This document shows, piece after piece, positions 23,744 to 32,763 of a stretch of 64,000 nucleotides of DNA; within the stretch, counting starts at the first letter, position 1; every line of letters begins with the position of its first letter. The notes beneath the pieces were generated by a model that saw only the letters and a list, made by a program, of their open reading frames with translations, was not told the DNA's origin and ran no database searches. Source of the DNA: UBA8914 sp034002905 (lineage in GTDB: Bacteria; Pseudomonadota; Alphaproteobacteria; UBA9219); NCBI GenBank assembly GCA_034002905.1, contig JAVEZQ010000004.1, positions 1 to 64,000 on the forward strand, in the 5' to 3' direction. Position numbers and translations under genes: made by a program.

Positions 23744-24358
23744 ATGTCAAAACGTCAAAATGCCAAGCATAAGCTTGACCGCCGCCAAGGCGCCAACATC
23801 TGGGGCCGCGCTAAAAGCCCCATCAATCGCCGCGATTATCGCCCCGGCCAACATGGCCAGCGCCGCACAAAGCCATCGGATTACGGTGTGCAATTGCTCG
23901 CCAAGCAACGCTTGCGCGGCTATTACGGCAATATCGGCGAACGTCAATTTATTCGCTATTACAAGGAAGCGCTACGTCGCAAGGGTGACAACGGCGAAAT
24001 CTTGCTGCAGCTTTTAGAGCGCCGTCTGGACGCCGTGATCTATCGCATGAAGTTTGTACCAACCGTTTTTTCGGCACGTCAAGTTGTCAATCACGGCCAT
24101 ATCCTCGTCAACGGCAAGCGCGTCAATATCGCGTCTTATCAAGTCAAGGAAGGCGATGTCATCGAAGTGCGCGGCAAGGCGAAGCAGATGCCGATCGTCA
24201 TCATGGCATCCGAGTTGAACGAACGTGATGTGCCGGAATATGTTTCCGTTGATCACAAGGAAATGAAGGGCACCTTTGTCCGCGTTCCTTCGATGGACGA
24301 GATCCCCTATCCGGTTCATATGGAACCCAATCTGGTTATCGAATTCTATTCGCGTTAA
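23744..24358 (+). CDS. rpsD: 30S ribosomal protein S4
   Basis: 204 aa from the ATG at 23744, with GAGGGACG upstream. S4 is a primary 16S-binding assembly protein. MSKRQNAKHKLDRRQGANIW, SPINRRDYRPGQHGQ and KQRLRGYYGNIGERQFIRYY are the N-terminal domain, and LERRLDAVIYRMKFVPTVF with NHGHILVNGKRVNIASYQV is the S4 RNA-binding domain. It stands alone, with its own promoter and terminator, not in the alpha operon, as is usual in alphaproteobacteria. Confidence 0.98.
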   Translation: MSKRQNAKHKLDRRQGANIWGRAKSPINRRDYRPGQHGQRRTKPSDYGVQLLAKQRLRGYYGNIGERQFIRYYKEALRRKGDNGEILLQLLERRLDAVIYRMKFVPTVFSARQVVNHGHILVNGKRVNIASYQVKEGDVIEVRGKAKQMPIVIMASELNERDVPEYVSVDHKEMKGTFVRVPSMDEIPYPVHMEPNLVIEFYSR

Positions 24359-24370
24359 TTGGAGAAGATC

Positions 24371-24403
24371 AAAAAAAGCGGGCCTTGCAAGGTCCGCTTT
24401 TTT
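24371..24403 (+). terminator. Rho-independent terminator of rpsD
   Basis: GCGGGCCTT and AAGGTCCGC form a stem around GC (one wobble pair), flanked by A and T runs. Its position, 12 bp after the rpsD stop, is ideal. Confidence 0.9.
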
Positions 24404-24579
24404 AGTTTCAAAACCCTCTTCAGCCAAGCTTATTGTGGTTAATTATATGAAACCACGACCTATTATCCCCTTTGCGAACATAATTTTTTATTGTTTTCAT
24501 CTTGCTTTCCCTCTATTATAAGCTTAACGGAATATTAAAGGCTAATTTCAAGATAAAGCTTTTAGGAAGAGGTGCCGCG

Positions 24580-24756
24580 ATGCCTATGCCCAGTAAAAAA
24601 AGCCCTTATGAGCCCAAAAAAACGCGTAATCCTATAAAAGAATACGCTCTTTCTCCTGTTATTTTTGCCGTTCCACTCGTAACAAATCCCAATCGACCCG
24701 ATGTGCCGGGACATCATCTTATCCGGCATATGCATGAAGATCTGACGATTGGCTAA
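24580..24756 (+). CDS. Small orphan protein, 58 aa
   Basis: The start ATG at 24580 is preceded by AGGAAGAGGT. The protein is basic at the N-terminus (SKKSPYEPKKTRNPIKEY), then VIFAVPLVTNPNRPDVPGHH and LIRHMHEDLTIG. No signal or transmembrane segment is convincing. Not recognised. It sits alone between the rpsD terminator and the 24989 gene, with AT-rich flanks of 176 and 232 bp that suggest its own promoter. Confidence 0.5.
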   Translation: MPMPSKKSPYEPKKTRNPIKEYALSPVIFAVPLVTNPNRPDVPGHHLIRHMHEDLTIG

Positions 24757-24988
24757 ATAACGACAGAACCGTTTGTTTTTTTTCCTGCTTTTTGTCTCAA
24801 ATTGTCGTGAAGGTTTACGTCCTCTCAACCATCAGGCACTATCTGTCTGTCTCACCGTTTTTTCTTAATGCAAGGGCGGATATTCTTTTAATAGATTCAA
24901 TTTTATCAAAATCTTATGTTTCATCAGACCTTAAACCTTTTCGTGTTTAATGGGGGTATTACAGGGATCAATTTGATGGGGCGATATA

Positions 24989-25315
24989 ATGATGAACAAT
25001 TCACCCTATGCCATGAGCGATAGGCAATTTTTTGGCTTAGTCAGCGAATCCACTATGGGTCACCACCTGACCGGCGGAGCCTTGGCCGAACGCGTGAGTA
25101 ATGAGCTTTCGGATGCACGCCATTTTGCTGACCTAAAAGGGCATCCAGCCCACGCCTTCGGCGCGGCAACCATGGTCAGCGACGGCAAAGCTCCCCCCTT
25201 CACCGCAGATGAACTTATTGACGGGGCAAATGTCTCAAAACTGCTTGACCCCGGATCCAAAAGAAAGGAGTCCCGTATTACCCTTTCGGTCCCAAAAAAC
25301 AAATTTATGCTTTAA
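24989..25315 (+). CDS. Hypothetical protein, 108 aa
   Basis: The ATG at 24989 is followed by a second ATG; GGGGCG lies upstream. Soluble, with no signal peptide. Segments: YAMSDRQFFGLVSESTMGHH, LAERVSNELSDARHFADLKG, PFTADELIDGANVSKLLDPG and a basic end RKESRITLSVPKNKFML. Not recognised. It is followed directly by a bidirectional terminator shared with hinT. The length and codon pattern look like a real gene. Confidence 0.55.
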   Translation: MMNNSPYAMSDRQFFGLVSESTMGHHLTGGALAERVSNELSDARHFADLKGHPAHAFGAATMVSDGKAPPFTADELIDGANVSKLLDPGSKRKESRITLSVPKNKFML

Positions 25316-25331
25316 TTTTCTCTCCTGAAAG

Positions 25332-25359
25332 AAAAGCCCCGCAATGCGGGGCTTTTTTT
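25332..25359 (+). terminator. Bidirectional terminator between the 24989 gene and hinT
   Basis: AAAAGCCCCGC, AAT, GCGGGGCTTTTTTT: a perfect 7-bp GC stem with a T run on the plus strand and an A run that serves the minus strand. It overlaps the last bases of hinT. Confidence 0.92.
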
Positions 25360-25720
25360 ATTTGGCGTTGATCATACACCCCACGGGACCACCCCCCAAG
25401 ATATGAACATGATAGTGGGGGACTTCCTGTCCACCATTCACGCCACAATTGGTAATGAGGCGATACCCGCCATCGGCCACGCCAATTATCTCCGCCGTTT
25501 TACCAATAGCCTTGGTCAAACCGACCTGTTCTTCGGGTGAAGCATTATCCGAAAAATCTTTGTGATTTTCATAGGATCCCTTGGGGATAACCAACGCATG
25601 AACGGGCGTTAAAGGATTGATGTCATGAAATGCCAAGGCAAAAGCATCTTCATAAATTTTCTTGCACGGGATATCGCCGCGAATAATTTTGGCAAAAACA
25701 TTTTGATTATCATAGGCCAT
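25358..25720 (-). CDS. HIT-family hydrolase (HinT-like)
   Basis: 120 aa from the ATG at 25720 (MAYDNQNVFAKIIRGDIPCK). Histidine-triad nucleotide hydrolase that removes AMP from purine nucleotide phosphoramidates. The histidine triad is HYHVHILGG near the C-terminus; EDAFALAFHDINPLTPVHAL and ITNCGVNGGQEVPH are conserved segments. The start overlaps the smr gene end by 11 bp, making it the last gene of the Tim44-mltA-smr-hinT operon. Confidence 0.93.
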   Translation of the reverse strand: MAYDNQNVFAKIIRGDIPCKKIYEDAFALAFHDINPLTPVHALVIPKGSYENHKDFSDNASPEEQVGLTKAIGKTAEIIGVADGGYRLITNCGVNGGQEVPHYHVHILGGGPVGCMINAK

Positions 25721-26414
25721 GTTTTTTCTCCTTCGCTCTTTCCTGCTTGCGTAAAACAATATAATACGCACCCTCTCCCCCATGATGAGCAGCAGCGCTC
25801 CGTATGGCAAGCACTATCTGGCTCAAGGGGGACACATCGCACCAACGTGGTATATTCTGACGTAAAACGGAGCCATTATTGGTCCCCTTGCCTGTAATAA
25901 CCAAAACCACGCGACGCCCTCGTTGATAGGCTTGCTGCAAAAAGCTAACAAGTTTTTCGTGGGCCTCTTGTTCTGTGTGCCCATGCAAATCTGTGCGCGC
26001 CTCGATTACAACATCCCCCAAACTCAAATTGCGTTCGATCCGGAGATCCAAAGGTTCCTTCGAAGCCTCCTTGGGGGGAAGCGGTACCAACGGCTGAGAT
26101 GGCGCGACCATAACGGAAGGCGTTATAGATTGCGCAATTTCTACCAATGGCTTTTGTTTTTGTTTCTTGATTTGTTCGGCGATTTCAGCTGCTGTTGGTC
26201 CTTTCTGCGACAGCAGGGCCTCCATACTATCTTGGTCTTCGACAGATTTTTTTGGCTCCGACGGTTCTTCTTTTTCTGGTGCCGTTTCGACAAGGGCATG
26301 TAGAAACGGTTTTTTCTTTTTCAACGGACGTGCGGGAGACGTGGCTTGATCCAGCTTTTTAACATTCTGGATATAGTGGGACCAAACTTCCTTTTCATCG
26401 TTATCTTTTGTCAT
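25710..26414 (-). CDS. Smr-domain protein (probable nuclease)
   Basis: 234 aa from the ATG at 26414, overlapping mltA by 14 bp. The N-terminal 130 residues are charged and low in complexity. The C-terminal Smr domain has DLHGHTEQEAHEKLVSFL, RVVLVITGKGTNNGSVLRQN and AAHHGGEGAYYIVLRK, the LDLHG and TGKG signatures. Smr domains of the YdaL/SmrA type act as nucleases on RNA or DNA, but the substrate of this gene is unknown. A short smr gene after mltA is typical in alphaproteobacteria. Confidence 0.9.
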   Translation of the reverse strand: MTKDNDEKEVWSHYIQNVKKLDQATSPARPLKKKKPFLHALVETAPEKEEPSEPKKSVEDQDSMEALLSQKGPTAAEIAEQIKKQKQKPLVEIAQSITPSVMVAPSQPLVPLPPKEASKEPLDLRIERNLSLGDVVIEARTDLHGHTEQEAHEKLVSFLQQAYQRGRRVVLVITGKGTNNGSVLRQNIPRWCDVSPLSQIVLAIRSAAAHHGGEGAYYIVLRKQERAKEKKHGL

Positions 26415-27552
26415 GGACGCGCCCTTCCTTGGGAAGAAGGATGAGATAATGGCCCTTTTCCTGCATTTCACCCGCGCCTTTTTCAGCCAAAGCCCCGCTT
26501 CCCCAAAACAGGTCACCACGAATGGGGCCCTTGATCGCGCCACCTGTATCCTGAGCAATGACCAGCGTGTGGTGTTTTTCGGTTTCAAGCCAAACGGGGG
26601 CTCCCAACGGGAAATAGGCCGGATCAACAGCAAGGCTGCGCATAGGGGTCAAGGCAACAGCCTGTGCACCGATCGGCCCCTCGCCTTCAATTTTTCTAAA
26701 AAACACAACGGACGGATTTTCATTCATAATTGCCTGTGCCCGTTCAGGGTGATCCTCCAGCCACGCGCGAATTTTCTGCATGGTGACTGGTTTCTCGATC
26801 TCACCTCGTGCAAGCAAAACGCGTCCAATCGGGACATAGCTGTGCCCATTTTGGGCCGCATATCCAAGCCTCAACACATCCCCATTTAAAAGTGTCACCT
26901 GCCCCGATCCCTGAATTTCCATGAAGAAGGCGCCGACAGGATCGTCGGTCCAAACAAGAGGCTTCGCGCGGGTTAACATGTTTTGCGTGGTTATCTCTTT
27001 ACGCTCATCATAGGGGATGAATTGTCCGTTGATCACCTTGCCGGTAATCTTTTTGCCCTTCCATTCAGGATTGAATAAGCCCAGCTGAACCGTCACCAGA
27101 TCATCAGGACGCGCCCAAAGTGGCGTTTGATATTTGTCCTTACGCAACAAAGATCCTTTAATCTGCGCTTCATAATAGCCTGTAAAAAGTCCTTCGCCGC
27201 CATCCTTGGCCTCGATGCGGAACGGCACGAAATTGTCTTCGAAATACAGACGGGCGGAAACATCATCCACAAAACCATGCGGCAAAAGTGAGCAGGCCCT
27301 TTGCCATAAGGCGGCGCTGCCTGCTTCCTTCATGCGAAAAACAGACGTTGGTTCTTTTTTACTTAAAGCCCTGCATGATTTTCGAAAAGCATCGAGCGCT
27401 TGCGCATGCTGATCCTGTTTCCAGTTCTGTATGTGAGAAAAAGAAACGGGCGAAAGACGATAGGGGGGCGCTTCGCCCGTTTTTTGACTCGCGCACGCCG
27501 CAAGAAAAAACAACACCCCCACGAGCAAGGGGATCGCTGGTCTTCGTGTCAT
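26401..27552 (-). CDS. mltA: Membrane-bound lytic murein transglycosylase A
   Basis: 383 aa. The lipoprotein signal IPLLVGVLFFLAAC has its lipobox Cys near residue 20. MltA cleaves peptidoglycan to 1,6-anhydromuropeptides. Signatures: GLFTGYYEAQIKGSLL, GQFIPYDERKEITTQ, FFMEIQGSGQVTL, YAAQNGHSYVPIGRVLL, and the 3D domain with ALTPMRSLAVDPAYFPLGAP and VIAQDTGGAIKGPIRGDLFWG including the catalytic Asp. It overlaps the Tim44 gene by ATGA and smr by 14 bp, so the operon is tight. Confidence 0.95.
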   Translation of the reverse strand: MTRRPAIPLLVGVLFFLAACASQKTGEAPPYRLSPVSFSHIQNWKQDQHAQALDAFRKSCRALSKKEPTSVFRMKEAGSAALWQRACSLLPHGFVDDVSARLYFEDNFVPFRIEAKDGGEGLFTGYYEAQIKGSLLRKDKYQTPLWARPDDLVTVQLGLFNPEWKGKKITGKVINGQFIPYDERKEITTQNMLTRAKPLVWTDDPVGAFFMEIQGSGQVTLLNGDVLRLGYAAQNGHSYVPIGRVLLARGEIEKPVTMQKIRAWLEDHPERAQAIMNENPSVVFFRKIEGEGPIGAQAVALTPMRSLAVDPAYFPLGAPVWLETEKHHTLVIAQDTGGAIKGPIRGDLFWGSGALAEKGAGEMQEKGHYLILLPKEGRVHDKR

Positions 27553-28217
27553 GAATGCGTCTCGACAAGCGTCCAGTTCGGATCGGGCGACGAAACATCG
27601 CGCGCAAAAATCCAGATATCGCGGACTTCTTCTGCGCGACCAGGCGTTCCCTCGACAACCTGCCCCTGCGCGTCGCGAACAATATTGACCTGATGCGACA
27701 CAAACTCGACAGTGAGCAAGGCCTTACTATCTTCGAAACGAGCGGCAACGATATCGGCCGCAATAATTTTTTCAATCCGCCCCTCAACCGTATGTCCGGC
27801 CGTCTTCCTTTGCCCTAAAGCGGATTCAAATGGCCCGCGAACAGCCGGACCCAAGAAGCGCGCCACAGGTGTCAAATCCCCCAGAGCAAAAGCGCCCACA
27901 ATTCTTTGAAAGGCGATTTTTGCCCCCTCGATAAATTGCTTTTCATTAAAAGCAGGGTCTGTTGCACGAACCTGATCCAGCACTCCCGCCAAAGACGTGG
28001 GTGCATAAGCGGACAACAAAGATGGCACGATAGGACGGGCCCGTCCCTCCAAAACCATGACGTTTTCTTCATCATCTTTTGAGGACTCCTTGGGCCCAAA
28101 GGGGTTTTCCCTTGGTTCCACCTGATTGCTATCATCCTTCTGGCCCAAAACGGACCACAAGCGATAAAACAGGAACGCAGCGATCGCGCCGTAAATTACA
28201 ATATCCCACATTTCCAT
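27549..28217 (-). CDS. Tim44/TimA-family membrane-anchored protein
   Basis: 222 aa from the ATG at 28217, with AGGGG upstream. One N-terminal transmembrane helix (MWDIVIYGAIAAFLFYRLW), then a charged linker and a Tim44-like domain: FNEKQFIEGAKIAFQRIVGA, LTPVARFLGPAVRGPFESAL and DIVAARFEDSKALLTVEFVS. The family resembles mitochondrial import subunit Tim44; in alphaproteobacteria it is a conserved gene beside secB and mltA, exported or membrane-facing, of uncertain function. Divergent from secB with 112 bp between. Confidence 0.88.
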   Translation of the reverse strand: MEMWDIVIYGAIAAFLFYRLWSVLGQKDDSNQVEPRENPFGPKESSKDDEENVMVLEGRARPIVPSLLSAYAPTSLAGVLDQVRATDPAFNEKQFIEGAKIAFQRIVGAFALGDLTPVARFLGPAVRGPFESALGQRKTAGHTVEGRIEKIIAADIVAARFEDSKALLTVEFVSHQVNIVRDAQGQVVEGTPGRAEEVRDIWIFARDVSSPDPNWTLVETHS

Positions 28218-28329
28218 AAAAACCCCTGCCGCCCTTTCTTTCTTGACCATTCTAAGGATCAGACCTGTGTTGTGTAAACAAAATTAGCATGCTAAACAGG
28301 CCTCCTTCCAAACGAAGAAAGGCCGCCTT

Positions 28330-28791
28330 ATGTCTCAAGCCCCGGATTCACCGCAACCGCTCCAAGTCGTTGTACATGGACAATATGTTCAGGATTTGTC
28401 TTTTGAGAGCCCCAACGCTCCCGCAATTTTTCAACAGCTCCAAAAAGCGCCAACCATCGAGGTTTCTGTTAACCTTTCAACCCGCAAGATTGAAGAAACA
28501 GTCCACGAAGTAAGCCTAATGTTACGCCTCCAGTCCAAAACGGAAAGTGCGGTTGCTTTTATTGCAGAGGTTGCCTACAACGGGCTTTTCGGCATTCCCG
28601 CTAACATCCCCAACGATGTTCTAATGCCCTTTTTGTATATTGAGGCGCCGCGCTTGCTTTTTCCCTTTGCTCGCGCCGTTCTTGCCAATGCTGTAAGAGA
28701 CGGAGGCTTCCCTCAAATATTGCTTAACCCGGTCGATTTTGAGCTTCTTTATCAGCAACAACTCGCCAAAAACAACAATCAGATCGTGTAA
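28330..28791 (+). CDS. secB: Protein-export chaperone SecB
   Basis: 153 aa. Tetrameric cytoplasmic chaperone that keeps preproteins unfolded and hands them to SecA. Signatures: GQYVQDLSFESPNAPAIFQQ, EVSLMLRLQSKTES, AEVAYNGLFGIPANIP, IEAPRLLFPFARAVLANAVR and GGFPQILLNPVDFELLY. Normal length. Followed by its own terminator, so monocistronic. Confidence 0.97.
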   Translation: MSQAPDSPQPLQVVVHGQYVQDLSFESPNAPAIFQQLQKAPTIEVSVNLSTRKIEETVHEVSLMLRLQSKTESAVAFIAEVAYNGLFGIPANIPNDVLMPFLYIEAPRLLFPFARAVLANAVRDGGFPQILLNPVDFELLYQQQLAKNNNQIV

Positions 28792-28810
28792 AGCTTGTCG
28801 CCGGACAAAC

Positions 28811-28842
28811 AAAAACCCCGCCAAGTTGGCGGGGTTTTTTAT
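28811..28842 (+). terminator. Terminator between secB and rho
   Basis: ACCCCGCC, AAGTT, GGCGGGGT with A and T runs on either side: an 8-bp stem that can serve secB and the convergent rho gene. Confidence 0.92.
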
Positions 28843-28857
28843 TTTCAACGGCTCGTT

Positions 28858-30159
28858 TTATTCGCCGCCTCCGCGTCGAGAGCGTGGTGAATCCGATGTC
28901 GTATTCTGGTTCATCGAGTCAAAAAAGTCCGTATTGGTCTTACTATACTTCAATTTATCGATCAAAAATTCCATGGCATCCGTCGTCCCCATGGGCAGGA
29001 GAACGCGGCGCAACACCCACATCTTGGACATCGTTGCCTTATCAACCAACAGCTCTTCTTTGCGCGTGCCGGACTTGGTGATGTCGATGGCTGGGAAGGT
29101 ACGGCGATCTGAAAGCTTACGATCTAGGATGATTTCCGAGTTACCCGTTCCCTTGAACTCTTCGAAAATCACTTCATCCATGCGGCTTCCGGTATCGACC
29201 AGCGCTGTTGCAATGATTGTGAGAGAACCACCCTCTTCAATGTTGCGGGCCGCACCGAAAAAGCGCTTGGGACGCTGCAGCGCGTTCGCATCAACACCAC
29301 CCGTCAAAACCTTGCCTGATGACGGCACAACCGTGTTATAGGCGCGCGCCAGACGCGTGATGCTATCAAGCAGGATGACGACATCGCGCTTGTGTTCGAC
29401 AAGGCGCTTGGCCTTCTCAATAACCATTTCAGCAACCTGAACATGTCGGACGGCAGGTTCATCAAAGGTCGAACTAACGACCTCTCCCTTAACCGACCGA
29501 GCCATGTCAGTGACTTCTTCGGGACGTTCGTCAATAAGCAAAACGATCAAATAAACATCAGGGTTATTCTGTGTAATCGCATGCGCGACGTTTTGCAACA
29601 TAACCGTTTTACCCGTGCGCGGCGGCGCAACGATCAGGGCACGCTGGCCCATGCCGAGCGGGGCAATAAGATCGATCACCCGTGTCGTATAATCTTTCTT
29701 GCTTGGATCCTGAAGCTCAAGCACAAGGCGACGATCCGGATAAAGCGGTGTCAGATTATCAAACCCGATGCGATGGCGTGTTTTTTCCGTTTCTTGGAAA
29801 TTGATGCTGTTGACTTTCAAAAGCGCAAAGTAGCGTTCGCTATCTTTGGGAGAGCGGATTTCGCCCTCAACCGTGTCGCCCGTCTTGAGATTGAACTTTT
29901 TGATTTGGCTTGGCGAAACATAAATATCGTCCGGCCCAGCCAGATAGTTGGATTCTGTTGACCGTAAAAAACCGAAGCCATCCGGCAAAACTTCCAAAAC
30001 ACCTTCGCCATAAATTGCGTTATTCTTTTCCGCGTGTGCTTTTAAAATGGCAAAAACCATTTCTTGCTTGCGCAAAGATCCAGCATTTTCAATTTCCATT
30101 TCCTCTGCAATTTTAAGCAATTCGGCAGGAGACTTTGCTTTTAATTCACGTATATTCAT
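28858..30159 (-). CDS. rho: Transcription termination factor Rho
   Basis: 433 aa. Hexameric RNA-dependent ATPase that ends transcription. MNIRELKAKSPAELLKIAEE is the N-terminal Rho helix domain, GVLEVLPDGFGFLRSTESNY the cold-shock-like RNA-binding domain. GQRALIVAPPRTGKTVMLQN is Walker A, DVVILLDSITRLARAYN Walker B, and GGVDANALQRPKRFFGAARN the Q/R-loop region. Ends in a short basic tail (RSRRGGGE). The 269-bp untranslated space upstream (30160-30428) has a small hairpin, CTCGT/ACGAG, just before the ribosome-binding site; a long leader is usual for Rho autoregulation. Confidence 0.98.
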   Translation of the reverse strand: MNIRELKAKSPAELLKIAEEMEIENAGSLRKQEMVFAILKAHAEKNNAIYGEGVLEVLPDGFGFLRSTESNYLAGPDDIYVSPSQIKKFNLKTGDTVEGEIRSPKDSERYFALLKVNSINFQETEKTRHRIGFDNLTPLYPDRRLVLELQDPSKKDYTTRVIDLIAPLGMGQRALIVAPPRTGKTVMLQNVAHAITQNNPDVYLIVLLIDERPEEVTDMARSVKGEVVSSTFDEPAVRHVQVAEMVIEKAKRLVEHKRDVVILLDSITRLARAYNTVVPSSGKVLTGGVDANALQRPKRFFGAARNIEEGGSLTIIATALVDTGSRMDEVIFEEFKGTGNSEIILDRKLSDRRTFPAIDITKSGTRKEELLVDKATMSKMWVLRRVLLPMGTTDAMEFLIDKLKYSKTNTDFFDSMNQNTTSDSPRSRRGGGE

Positions 30160-30428
30160 GATGTCCTTTGGATTTATCGGGCTCGTTATGACGAGATTTG
30201 ATTTTGTTTTACGCTTTCATTTTGTCCGGAAACTCGCGCCCACGTCGTCTGTAAAAGACTACACCGTCTTAACCGACATTCCGCGCTGAGGGTGGGATAA
30301 CCGACAGGTACGTCCTTAATGTTCCCGTTGCCGAGAATGTACCCCTTCGATAGGCTTATCCTTAGTCATTTTCACACCAAAAGTCAAAGTTTTTTATGAT
30401 TAACACTTCATTTTCTTTGGTTTTTTAG

Positions 30429-31367
30429 TTAACACCGGCGGATCACATGCGCTAAGGCCTGAATAAACTGCTGATTATCACCAGCCGTTTCCACAACCCG
30501 GTAAAAGGGGCACCCCTTTTCAAAGGCAAGGCTTCGCCCTTCTTGATGAAGTTCGACAAGCGTTTCTGCATGTTCACAAACAAACGAAATCGGAACAATC
30601 ACGATAGGTCGATGATCTTGGGCAGCCTTGACAATCTCTTCATCTGTGAATGGACCTATCCATCGGACGGGGCCCAGACGGCTTTGAAAGCACAAGACGC
30701 TATCAATTTTTTTACCCATTTTTTGCAAAATCAGGTCAACCAGTCGGGCACATTGATCGGGGTAGGGGTCACCTTGCTTCACAATACGCTCAGGCAACCC
30801 GTGAGCTGAAAACAGCACGCGGGGCGCCCCCGCCTCTTGGGCCTCTGAAAACGCCTGTTTCGTGCGCTCGACCAAAAGGTCAATATATGTAGGTAAATCG
30901 TAAAAATGGTCAATGATCGAAACCTTTCCCGCGAATTGGGCCCGCGCTAGGGCGCGTCGCCCCTCCTTGAGGGCAGAAAAAGTCGTTGTCGTGGAATACT
31001 GAGGATAAAGGGGCAATAAAACGATTTGTTCAGGCCAAAGCGTTATCGCATGATGAACAGCTTCATAAATAAACGGGTGGCTATAGCTCATCCCCACAAA
31101 ACAACGATAGTCTGTTCCCAGCACAGCCTGTAACGCCACCGCCTGCTTTCGGGTATTTTCCAGTAAGGGGCTATGTCCTCCCATCCGTTGATAGATTCCT
31201 TTGGCACGTTTGGCACGTATTCCCGAAATCAAAAAAGCAACAATCCAGCGAAAGGGCTGCGGTATCCGCATAATTGCAGGGTCATTAAATAAATTAAACA
31301 AAAACGGGCGAACATTCTCCAATCGATCAGGCCCACCCATTGAAAGGAGAATGACACAAATCGTCAT
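30429..31367 (-). CDS. hemH: Ferrochelatase
   Basis: 312 aa. Inserts Fe(2+) into protoporphyrin IX. Seen: VILLSMGGPDRLENVRPFLF, YQRMGGHSPLLENTRKQA, FVGMSYSHPFIYEAV, LLPLYPQYSTTTTFSA, the catalytic His in VLFSAHGLPERIVKQGDPY and Glu in ISFVCEHAETLVELH. The start overlaps the hemE stop by ATGA, so the two are coexpressed away from the origin. Confidence 0.96.
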   Translation of the reverse strand: MTICVILLSMGGPDRLENVRPFLFNLFNDPAIMRIPQPFRWIVAFLISGIRAKRAKGIYQRMGGHSPLLENTRKQAVALQAVLGTDYRCFVGMSYSHPFIYEAVHHAITLWPEQIVLLPLYPQYSTTTTFSALKEGRRALARAQFAGKVSIIDHFYDLPTYIDLLVERTKQAFSEAQEAGAPRVLFSAHGLPERIVKQGDPYPDQCARLVDLILQKMGKKIDSVLCFQSRLGPVRWIGPFTDEEIVKAAQDHRPIVIVPISFVCEHAETLVELHQEGRSLAFEKGCPFYRVVETAGDNQQFIQALAHVIRRC

Positions 31368-32392
31368 ATGGTTTCATCCCAGTTACGAACCAAGTTTATC
31401 AATTGATCCACATGTTCTGGGGGCGTTTCTTTAGGAACCCCATGGCCAAGATTAAAAATATGTTTGCTCGGCAAGGTTTTTAAAATGGATACTGTTGCCA
31501 ATTTCATGCGCTCGCCGCCCTCGACCAGCAAGGCTGGATCTAAATTTCCTTGAACACAAACATGGGGGATTAGATTTTGCGCTGCAAAGACAGGATCGAT
31601 AAATTGATCAACACTGACCGCTTTAACGCCCGTTTCTTTGGCATATCGAACATAATTTTCCGGTATGGCCCCTCGCGGAAACCCGATTATAGGGATATTG
31701 CGATCAACCCTTTGAACCAATTCAACGATCTTTTGTGTGGGACGTAAAATAAATCTATCAAATAGTTCTGTCGGGATAGCGCCGGCATGACTTTCAAATA
31801 TCTGGACCACATCAGCGCCTGCCTTTATCTGCGCAACAAGGTGTTGAGCAGATGCTTCAACCAACAATTCGATCAGGGCCGCCAAGTCATCCTGTCTGTT
31901 TTTCGCCCAGAACACAGCTTTTGAAAAATCACCACCCTTTCCCTCAATCATATAGGCGGCCACAGTCCAAGGCCCACCACAAAACCCTATAACACTTTGT
32001 TTTTTATTAACTTTATCTTTGACCTGCGCGAGTGCCTCATAGCTTGCCATTATTCGGTTCGGGCTCCATTTCAACTGTTCTAGAGCTTGCATTGGAGAAA
32101 GACGCGGCCCCTCGCCTTCTTCAAAACGAACATCCATTCCCAAGGCAAGCGGAACAAGAAGGATATCCGCAAAAAGAATAGCTGCATCCAGATCAAATCT
32201 ACGCAATGGTTGAAGTGTAGCTTCGACAGCAAGAGAAGGGGTGAGACAAAAATCAATGAAATTGAAAGCCTGAGTTCGCAGAGCCCTATATTCTGGAAGA
32301 TAACGTCCTGCTTGTCTCATAAACCAAAGAGGCCTTCGTTTGCAAACGAAACCATTAAGACAATCAAGAAAAGGTTTATCAGTTTTATGCAC
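31364..32392 (-). CDS. hemE: Uroporphyrinogen decarboxylase
   Basis: 342 aa from the GTG at 32392, which has AAGGAAAC directly upstream; the frame is open further up to 32527 but the extra residues do not resemble HemE. It decarboxylates uroporphyrinogen III to coproporphyrinogen III. Signatures: RRPLWFMRQAGRYLPEYRAL with the substrate-binding Arg and Asp region (DAAILFADILLVPLALGMDV), FCGGPWTVAAYMIEGKG, IFESHAGAIP and FNLGHGVPKETPPEHV. In Caulobacter hemE flanks the chromosomal origin, as here. Confidence 0.96.
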   Translation of the reverse strand: MHKTDKPFLDCLNGFVCKRRPLWFMRQAGRYLPEYRALRTQAFNFIDFCLTPSLAVEATLQPLRRFDLDAAILFADILLVPLALGMDVRFEEGEGPRLSPMQALEQLKWSPNRIMASYEALAQVKDKVNKKQSVIGFCGGPWTVAAYMIEGKGGDFSKAVFWAKNRQDDLAALIELLVEASAQHLVAQIKAGADVVQIFESHAGAIPTELFDRFILRPTQKIVELVQRVDRNIPIIGFPRGAIPENYVRYAKETGVKAVSVDQFIDPVFAAQNLIPHVCVQGNLDPALLVEGGERMKLATVSILKTLPSKHIFNLGHGVPKETPPEHVDQLINLVRNWDETI

Positions 32393-32763
32393 GTTTCCTT
32401 TTATCAAATAAATAATATTAAAAGTAGTAGTAGTTTGTTGGGATGGCATATAACGTGGATTAATTTTTGGAAGAGAATTCGCCTTTTTATCCCTTAAGTT
32501 ACCCTCAAGGAGCCATTTCGCTCGCATCGGTAAATAAGATTGTTAATTTTTTATGAAAATATCATAAAAAGAGGGGTGGAAAGAAATGTGGATAACGTGG
32601 ATAAAAAATTGACACAGACTTATACCCTTTTTTCACAGGTTGATGTGAAAAAAGATCCACGGATTGTTGTTTTGTGGAAAAAAGTCGAAAGACAGGGATT
32701 GAAAGAGGAGCCCTCTTCCGGCAGTCTCACTTATCCCCATAACACAGCGTTGGTAAAGAAAAC
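32393..32763. other. Probable chromosomal replication origin (oriC)
   Basis: The hemE-ppsR gap is AT-rich and holds a DnaA-box cluster: TGTGGATAA (32587, perfect), CGTGGATAA directly after it (32596), TTTTTCACA (32629), TGTGAAAAA (32644), TGTGGAAAA (32673) and TTATCCCCA (32731), the last five each with one mismatch to TTATNCACA or its complement. A strongly AT-rich segment at 32530-32580 (TTAATTTTTTATGAAAATAT) could be the unwinding element. The position between hemE and a DUF299 gene, with parAB about 11 kb away, matches the Caulobacter origin. An ORF covering the boxes is not credible as a gene. Confidence 0.85.
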
